From an uncultured Clostridium sp. (GTDB lineage Bacteria; Bacillota; Clostridia; TANB77; CAG-508), in contig CAMMWP010000007.1 in the NCBI GenBank assembly GCA_946500615.1, forward strand, positions 1 through 55,728: a stretch of DNA of 55,728 bases, read 5' to 3'. Below, piece after piece: positions 51,039-55,728 of this stretch. Below the pieces are notes generated by a model, which ran no database searches, had not been told where the DNA came from, and was given only the letters and a program-made list of their open reading frames with translations. A program made the translations under genes and the position numbers. Positions within the stretch are counted from its first letter, which is position 1; the number at the start of each line of letters is the position of its first letter.

Positions 51039-53276
51039 TTAAATTCTTTCATGTATCGTTCTATTAATAACATCTAATTGTTGTTCTCTAGTTAATTTTG
51101 TAAAGTTTACAGCATATCCAGATACTCTAATGGTTAATTGAGGATAATTTTCTGGATGTTCCATAGCATCTTCTAATAGACTTCTGTCAAAGACATTGAC
51201 ATTGATGTGATGACCTGTTTGTTTGAAATATCCGTCTAGCATATTTACTAAGTTAGTGATTCTTGTTTCTTCATCTTTTCCTAATGTTTTAGGTGTGATT
51301 GAAAACGTATAAGAGATTCCATCTTCAGCAGAGTCAAATGGTAATTTGGCAATAGAGTTCATAACAGCTAAAGCACCATTTGTATCTCTTCCGTGTAATG
51401 GATTTGCACCGGGACCAAATGGAGATCCCATTCTTCTTCCGTCAGGTGTATTTCCTGTAGCTTTTCCATAAACGACATTTGATGTGATAGTAAGGATTGA
51501 TAATGTATGTTTTGAATTTCTGTAAGTTGGGTATCTTCTTAATTTGTTCATAAATGTTTTAACAATATTGACTGCAATATCATCTACTCTTTCATCATCA
51601 TTACCAAACTTAGGAAAATCTCCTTTTACTTCAAAATCAGTAGCAAGTCCTGTTTCATCTCTGATAACTTTTACTTTGGCATATTTAATGGCAGAAAGTG
51701 AATCTGCAACAACAGATAAACCAGCAATACCACAAGCCATTGTTCTGATGATATCTTTATCATGAAGTGCCATTTCGATTGCTTCATAACAATATTTGTC
51801 ATGCATATAATGGATAGCATTTAATGCCTTGATATAGATTTTTGCTACATAATCCATCATTTGACTGAATTTTTCCATTACTTCATCATAATCTAAATAT
51901 TCAGAAGTGATTGGAGCAAATTTTGGTGTGATTTGTTTTCCAGAGATTTCATCTCTACCACCATTGATAGCATATAATAATGTTTTGGCTAAGTTTGCTC
52001 TTGCTCCAAAGAATTGCATTTGTTTACCAATTTTCATTGGAGAAACACAACAAGCAATTCCATAGTCATCTCCTAATGTAATTCTCATTAAGTCATCACT
52101 TTCATATTGAATAGAAGATGTTTTTATAGATAAATCCGTTGTATATCTTTTAAATCCATCTGGTAAATTAACAGACCATAAAACAGTTAAGTTTGGTTCT
52201 GGAGCTGGTCCTAAATTTTCTAGAGTATGAAGAATTCTGAAAGAGTTTTTAGTAACTAAAGTTCTTCCGTCAATTCCCATACCGCCAATGCTTTCTGTTA
52301 CCCATACAGGGTCACCACTGAATAATTCATTGTATTCAGGTGTTCTTAGGAAACGAACTAATCTTAATTTCATAACAAAATGGTCCATAATTTCTTGAAC
52401 TTCTTCTTCTGTAATGGTTCCATTTGCCAAATCTCTTTCAAAATAGATATCTAAGAAAGTGGAAGTTCTACCAAGACTCATAGCAGCACCATCTTGAGAC
52501 TTTACAGCACTTAAATATCCAAAATATAACCATTGAACAGCTTCTTTACTATTATTTGCAGGTCTAGAAATATCAAAACCATATTTTGAAGCCATTGCTT
52601 TTAAATCATTTAATGCTTTAATTTGTTCACTAACTTCTTCTCTTTCACGAATAACTTCTTCTGTTAAACAGTCAACATTTAACATATCTAAAACGTTTTT
52701 CTTTTCTTCTATTAATACATCAACACCATAAAGTGCGACTCTTCTATAGTCACCAATGATTCTTCCTCTACCATATCCGTCTGGTAACCCGGTAAGTAAG
52801 TGAGAACTTCTAGCGGCTCTAATATCTGGTGTGTATACACTAAATACACCATCATTATGTGTTTTTCTATAGTTATGGAAAATATTTTCCACTGTTTCAT
52901 CTACTTTTTTATCATAAGCTTCACAAGCTTTTTCTACAATACGTATTCCACCATAAGGCATAATTGCTCTTTTTAATGGAGCATCTGTTTGAAGTCCTAC
53001 AATTTCTTCTAAGTTTTTATCAATATATCCTGCTTCATGGCTATTTACATTTGAAACTGTTTTGGTATCTATGTCTAATACGCCACCTTTTGAAGCTTTT
53101 TCCTTTTTATATAGTTCTAGTACTTCATCCCACAATTTTTTTGTTTTTTCTGTAGGTCCAGCCAAAAATGTTGCATTTCCTTCATAAGGTGTATAGTTTT
53201 TTTGAATAAAATCTCTGACGTTGATTTCATTTTGCCAATCACCTTTTTCAAATCCTTTCCATTGTTCAAATTTCAT
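51039..53276 (-). CDS. pflB: Pyruvate formate-lyase (formate C-acetyltransferase)
   Basis: A 745-residue glycyl-radical enzyme converting pyruvate and CoA to acetyl-CoA and formate in anaerobic metabolism. The active-site Cys pair is in [11 protein letters not shown] (about 405), and the glycyl radical site is RVSGYAVNF close to the C-terminus. Length is typical of PflB. AAGGAGG is well placed before ATG. Together with pflA it gives the window's clearest evidence of strict or facultative anaerobic energy metabolism. A promoter with near-consensus boxes lies 100 bp upstream. Confidence 0.98.
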   Translation of the reverse strand: MKFEQWKGFEKGDWQNEINVRDFIQKNYTPYEGNATFLAGPTEKTKKLWDEVLELYKKEKASKGGVLDIDTKTVSNVNSHEAGYIDKNLEEIVGLQTDAPLKRAIMPYGGIRIVEKACEAYDKKVDETVENIFHNYRKTHNDGVFSVYTPDIRAARSSHLLTGLPDGYGRGRIIGDYRRVALYGVDVLIEEKKNVLDMLNVDCLTEEVIREREEVSEQIKALNDLKAMASKYGFDISRPANNSKEAVQWLYFGYLSAVKSQDGAAMSLGRTSTFLDIYFERDLANGTITEEEVQEIMDHFVMKLRLVRFLRTPEYNELFSGDPVWVTESIGGMGIDGRTLVTKNSFRILHTLENLGPAPEPNLTVLWSVNLPDGFKRYTTDLSIKTSSIQYESDDLMRITLGDDYGIACCVSPMKIGKQMQFFGARANLAKTLLYAINGGRDEISGKQITPKFAPITSEYLDYDEVMEKFSQMMDYVAKIYIKALNAIHYMHDKYCYEAIEMALHDKDIIRTMACGIAGLSVVADSLSAIKYAKVKVIRDETGLATDFEVKGDFPKFGNDDERVDDIAVNIVKTFMNKLRRYPTYRNSKHTLSILTITSNVVYGKATGNTPDGRRMGSPFGPGANPLHGRDTNGALAVMNSIAKLPFDSAEDGISYTFSITPKTLGKDEETRITNLVNMLDGYFKQTGHHINVNVFDRSLLEDAMEHPENYPQLTIRVSGYAVNFTKLTREQQLDVINRTIHERI

Positions 53277-53380
53277 AATATTAAATACCTCCTTAATTAA
53301 GAATACAATGAAATATATTGTCTATAAACATTTCATTTGTTTTTCCTTATTCATTATTATTATCATTTTGACCACATAAT

Positions 53381-53409
53381 ATAATATCATATCTATAAAA
53401 TATAATCAA
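53381..53409 (-). promoter_or_regulatory. Probable pflB promoter
   Basis: On the minus strand TTGATT (53409-53404), a 17-bp spacer and TATTAT (53386-53381) lie about 105 bp before the pflB start codon. The leader in between is AT-rich with no evident known regulator site. Confidence 0.6.
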
Positions 53410-53520
53410 TTAAAAATAAGAATAAAATGGAAAAATGTCGAAAATGGAATTTATAACCTTAACATATTTTCAAGCTAATGATATGCATAAAATGTAAAAA
53501 AATCTGTTGCAAAAGCAACA

Positions 53521-53550
53521 AAAAACCAATATTTTTTAATATTGGTTTTA
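53521..53550 (-). terminator. Terminator of the XRE gene
   Basis: AAAACCAATATT and TATTGGTTTT form a perfect hairpin that overlaps the stop codon region of the gene ending at 53548; on the minus strand it runs into TTTTTGTT. Confidence 0.75.
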
Positions 53551-53877
53551 TACATCAGATTCTGCAATATCTTTAGCGACTTTATAGATTAATCTTTGTT
53601 TATGTGCTGGGCAACTACTTAATAGATCAGAGAATTCTTTTGATAGGTAATTTTCTGAATCACTTGATGTGCCACTTAAGATATATCCTTCTGAAACATC
53701 TAATAAGCTACAAAGTTGTGTTAGTCTTTTTAAGTTGATATGAGAATTTCCTCTTTCTACTCTACTTAAAAATGCAACAGATACGTCTATTTTTTCTGAT
53801 AGCTCTTCTTGGGTATAATTTTTGGCAAGTCTTGCTTGTTTAATTCTTTGTCCAATAATGGAATAATCTAATGCCAT
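53548..53877 (-). CDS. XRE-family transcriptional regulator
   Basis: A 109-residue protein. The helix-turn-helix is IGQRIKQARLAKNYTQEELSEKIDVSVAFLSRVERG (about 8-43), and the remainder carries VSEGYILSG and SCPAHKQRLIYKVAKDI, a C-terminal helix common in clostridial XRE regulators. AAGGTGATATAT precedes ATG. Its target is unknown; pflB lies downstream on the same strand and the next gene upstream is on the other strand. Confidence 0.9.
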   Translation of the reverse strand: MALDYSIIGQRIKQARLAKNYTQEELSEKIDVSVAFLSRVERGNSHINLKRLTQLCSLLDVSEGYILSGTSSDSENYLSKEFSDLLSSCPAHKQRLIYKVAKDIAESDV

Positions 53878-54395
53878 ATATATATCACCTTCCTAATCTA
53901 ATATTACAAAACAATATAGAGTAATGTTTACTATATAGTCTACGAGAATACTATATAATAATAAATTTAAAATGTCAAGAATTTATGGATGAAAAGCTAA
54001 AAATATCGTTATATAAGGGTTACAGTTCAGACTTTCCAACCTAAGAGTAGCCATATGGTATATTTTAAGCTTCTCGGCTACCCTCCACGTATTTACTTCT
54101 CCGAAGGTATATTATATTTTTCCAACACTTTACATACTCTAATGAAATCAGCTTTGTATGATTAGCACGAAACGATATCTAATTGTTGATATAATACATT
54201 ATTAGAAAATTATGAAAAATTAAGAAAAATTTAGGAAAAAAGAGATTATAAAAGAAAAAGGTATAATATGGAAAAATCATGAATATAAATGAAACATAAT
54301 TTGATTTTTTTATTCCATATTATGTATACAAAGTTTGAAAAAAGGCAAAATATATAGTATAATATAGATTAATCGCGTAAAAAACATAAAGGAGA
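53878..54395. other. Intergenic region with a 176-bp structured stretch
   Basis: The stretch 54003-54178 is bounded by ATATCGTT and AACGATAT (8-bp inverted repeat) and contains local stems such as GTAGCC/GGCTAC (54046-54087) and TTCAGACT and TTTACTTCTC words also found in the palindromic element at 26567. It may be a decayed element. The promoter of the M23 peptidase is at 54335-54363. Otherwise AT-rich. Confidence 0.4.
54335..54363 (+). promoter_or_regulatory. Promoter of the M23 peptidase gene
   Basis: TTGAAA (54335-54340), a 17-bp spacer and TATAAT (54358-54363). It is about 33 bp before the apparent start codon at 54396, with AAAGGAGA between. Confidence 0.8.
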
Positions 54396-55400
54396 GTGGA
54401 TTGTATTTTTAAAAAGAAACTAAAATTTTATACAAAAGAGTTTCTAAAATTTTTTAACATGATAATCATAGCTTTGGGGTTTATAACCGCGATTATATTC
54501 ATAAAATATAAACCGATGTATAAAGTAAGTATTTCTGGACAAGAAATTGGCTATATAGAAAATAAACAAGCTTTGGAAGAAACAATCAAAGAAGAAATTG
54601 CAGAAAGTACCAATAAAAATGTTGATACTATTAGCTTAAATGAAAAACCAGAATATGAGTTAAAATTTGTAAATAGAGCAGAAAATACAAAGGAAGATAA
54701 ATTAGCAGAAAATTTAGAAGAAGAAGTAACTGTCACATACAAATATTATGAAATAGCAGTACAAGAAACAGTGGTTGAAAAAGTGGACACCAGTGAAGAG
54801 GCAGAAGAATTAGTAAATGAAATAAAAGCAGAAAATGATAGTGAAGAAATTAATCTAAGTGTTATAGAAAAATACACACAAAATGAAGAGGAAGTAAATA
54901 CGTCAGAGTTAGAAGTAGCAAAATTAAATATTCAAGAAACAGTGGAAAATGCAATAGAAGAAATTGTACAACAAAAAGAAGAACAAGAAAAATGGGATGC
55001 TTTACCAAGTATTAATGGGATAAAGTTAGCAGTAACACCAATTGAAGGCAAAATTACTTCAAGGTATGGAGCAAATAGTCGAATTAGAAAATCAACACAT
55101 ACAGGATTGGATATTTCGGCAGTAACAGGTACAGATATTAAAGTAATTGCCGATGGTACAGTAATTAGTGCAAGTTATCAAGGTTCTTATGGAAATTTGG
55201 TAAAAATTGATCATGGGAATGGACTAGAAACTTGGTATGCACATACAAGTAAAATGTATGTGAAAAAAGGTGATACGGTAAAGGCAGGAGATGTCATAGC
55301 AGCAGTTGGTTCAACAGGAAATTCGACTGGTCCGCATTTACATTTGGAAATTAGGGTTGACGGAGAGCATGTTGATCCACAAGATTATTTATATAAATAA
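54396..55400 (+). CDS. Membrane-anchored M23 peptidase (peptidoglycan endopeptidase)
   Basis: A 334-residue protein. A short basic start, one membrane helix (about 20-45, MIIIALGFITAIIFIKYK), an acidic coiled-coil stalk (about 60-200, e.g. ETVENAIEEIVQQKEEQEKWD) and a C-terminal M23 domain. Zinc ligands are in THTGLDIS (H-x3-D) and GPHLHLEIR (H-x-H), with YAHTSKM between. It should cleave peptide crosslinks of the cell wall. The start is unclear: GTG 54396 lies directly after AAAGGAGA (no spacer), whereas an in-frame ATT at 54405 has a 9-base spacer. A terminator follows at 55420. Confidence 0.92.
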   Translation: MDCIFKKKLKFYTKEFLKFFNMIIIALGFITAIIFIKYKPMYKVSISGQEIGYIENKQALEETIKEEIAESTNKNVDTISLNEKPEYELKFVNRAENTKEDKLAENLEEEVTVTYKYYEIAVQETVVEKVDTSEEAEELVNEIKAENDSEEINLSVIEKYTQNEEEVNTSELEVAKLNIQETVENAIEEIVQQKEEQEKWDALPSINGIKLAVTPIEGKITSRYGANSRIRKSTHTGLDISAVTGTDIKVIADGTVISASYQGSYGNLVKIDHGNGLETWYAHTSKMYVKKGDTVKAGDVIAAVGSTGNSTGPHLHLEIRVDGEHVDPQDYLYK

Positions 55401-55419
55401 AATATTGATTAAAAATATA

Positions 55420-55458
55420 AAATCTTAGTTAGATTATTGCTAATTAAGATTTTTATTT
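55420..55458 (+). terminator. Terminator of the M23 peptidase gene
   Basis: AATCTTAGTTAG (55421-55432) pairs with CTAATTAAGATT (55440-55451) around ATTATTG, with a following T-rich stretch. It lies 20 bp after the stop codon. Confidence 0.8.
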
Positions 55459-55490
55459 TATACGTATGTAAAATAAAAATTTTCTTAGAG

Positions 55491-55689
55491 TTCAATACTC
55501 TAAGAAAGTTTTTTACATTAAAATTTTAACAATAAAATATAGGAAAGTCAATAAAAAATATCAAAAAAATTTATTTCAAAAATGGAATTAAAATTTAGAA
55601 ATTCAAGAAAGTTTAACAATCTAAGAATTCAATAAAAATCAGTAATGCCAACAAGTTTAGAGAATGATATATCTTCTTAGAGTATTGAA
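55491..55689. repeat. Inverted-repeat-bounded segment, copy 2 (candidate invertible promoter switch)
   Basis: TTCAATACTCTAAGAAA (55491-55507) and CTTCTTAGAGTATTGAA (55673-55689) match in 16 of 17 positions as inverted repeats and span 199 bp, as in copy 1. The internal leftward promoter TTGACT-17-TAAAAT is at 55551-55523, 32 bp from the left repeat, exactly as in copy 1. The 39 bases after the right repeat, up to the window end, match the leader after copy 1 at most positions, so a related gene probably lies just outside. Confidence 0.6.
55523..55551 (-). promoter_or_regulatory. Promoter inside the second inverted-repeat segment, pointing left
   Basis: TTGACT (55551-55546), a 17-bp spacer and TAAAAT (55528-55523) on the minus strand, conserved with copy 1. 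As shown it points towards the convergent M23 peptidase gene, where it would serve no gene; inverted, it would face the region beyond the window end. Confidence 0.6.
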
Positions 55690-55728
55690 ATCTAAGCAAA
55701 AACAAGAAATATAATACGATAACATATT

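Noticed and set aside
53878..54300. A fourth palindromic element
   Set aside because: The bounding inverted repeat is only 8 bp and the interior stems are short; kept only as a possible decayed element.
1..55728. A DGR reverse transcriptase, template repeat or site-specific recombinase inside the window
   Set aside because: No protein with a reverse-transcriptase YxDD-type motif, no tyrosine or serine recombinase, and no adenine-rich near-repeat of 44591-44749 was found by reading.

Overview
The window (55.7 kb, very AT-rich) looks like the chromosome of an anaerobic, low-GC Bacillota, most likely a gut-type member of Clostridia. The reasons are AGGAGG-type ribosome sites, AGA/GGA/AAA-biased codons, a pyruvate formate-lyase pair, an AddB nuclease, XRE regulators, YitT and PgeF proteins, and pilin-like surface proteins. 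I cannot name a species. No phage, plasmid, CRISPR or rRNA genes are visible. The left end holds the 3' part of a tRNA-Cys gene.

Layout. 0.5-3.4 kb: heavy-metal resistance operon (CadC-type sensor with two operators, separate HMA chaperone, Zn/Cd/Pb P-type ATPase). 3.4-7.9 kb: a leftward pair of membrane-anchored cell-envelope genes, one an N-acetylglucosaminidase. Facing away from them is a pilin-like surface protein with GLUG repeats, and between them lies a 199-bp segment bounded by 17-bp inverted repeats and carrying a promoter. 8.8-17.6 kb: rnc, a radical SAM protein, YitT, a response regulator/ABC transporter/histidine kinase cluster, a membrane-fused ECF sigma factor and a partner membrane protein. 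17.7-28.2 kb: DNA repair (Ogg, AddB, family-4 uracil-DNA glycosylase), twin MFS transporters, PgeF and a GltD-like oxidoreductase. 28.4-42.5 kb: HExxH protein, coiled-coil protein, leuS, twin HD proteins, topoisomerase III, SDR, a foreign-looking C39-like protein and mfd. 42.7-45 kb: XRE regulator and a large pilin-like surface protein whose C-terminus looks like the variable region of a diversity-generating retroelement (DGR). 45-55.7 kb: ferredoxin-type protein, rRNA/tRNA methyltransferases, an orphan DinJ antitoxin, S1 protein, pflBA, XRE and an M23 peptidase, followed by a second copy of the 199-bp inverted-repeat segment.

Main result. Two surface proteins share an almost identical N-terminal prepilin-like export module of about 100 residues but carry unrelated C-termini. 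One (6512-7900) lies downstream of a candidate invertible promoter switch. The other (43097-44749) ends in a formylglycine-generating-enzyme/C-type-lectin fold with a codon-anomalous, NNC-rich 3' end typical of a DGR target. The switch segment recurs with the same length, the same end repeats and the same internal promoter at the right edge, presumably in front of another gene just outside. Together this suggests a surface-display system diversified in two ways, by on/off promoter inversion and by targeted hypermutation. Neither the recombinase nor the DGR reverse transcriptase and template repeat is in the window, so both would have to act in trans.

The region is also rich in non-coding structure. 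There are three long near-perfect palindromic elements (18.6, 26.6 and 36.6 kb), a small interspersed hairpin family (3.4, 25.8 and 28.2 kb), a 64-bp triple tandem repeat, response-regulator-like direct repeats, and decay products such as a YafQ toxin stub and a one-base frame slip at the start of mfd.
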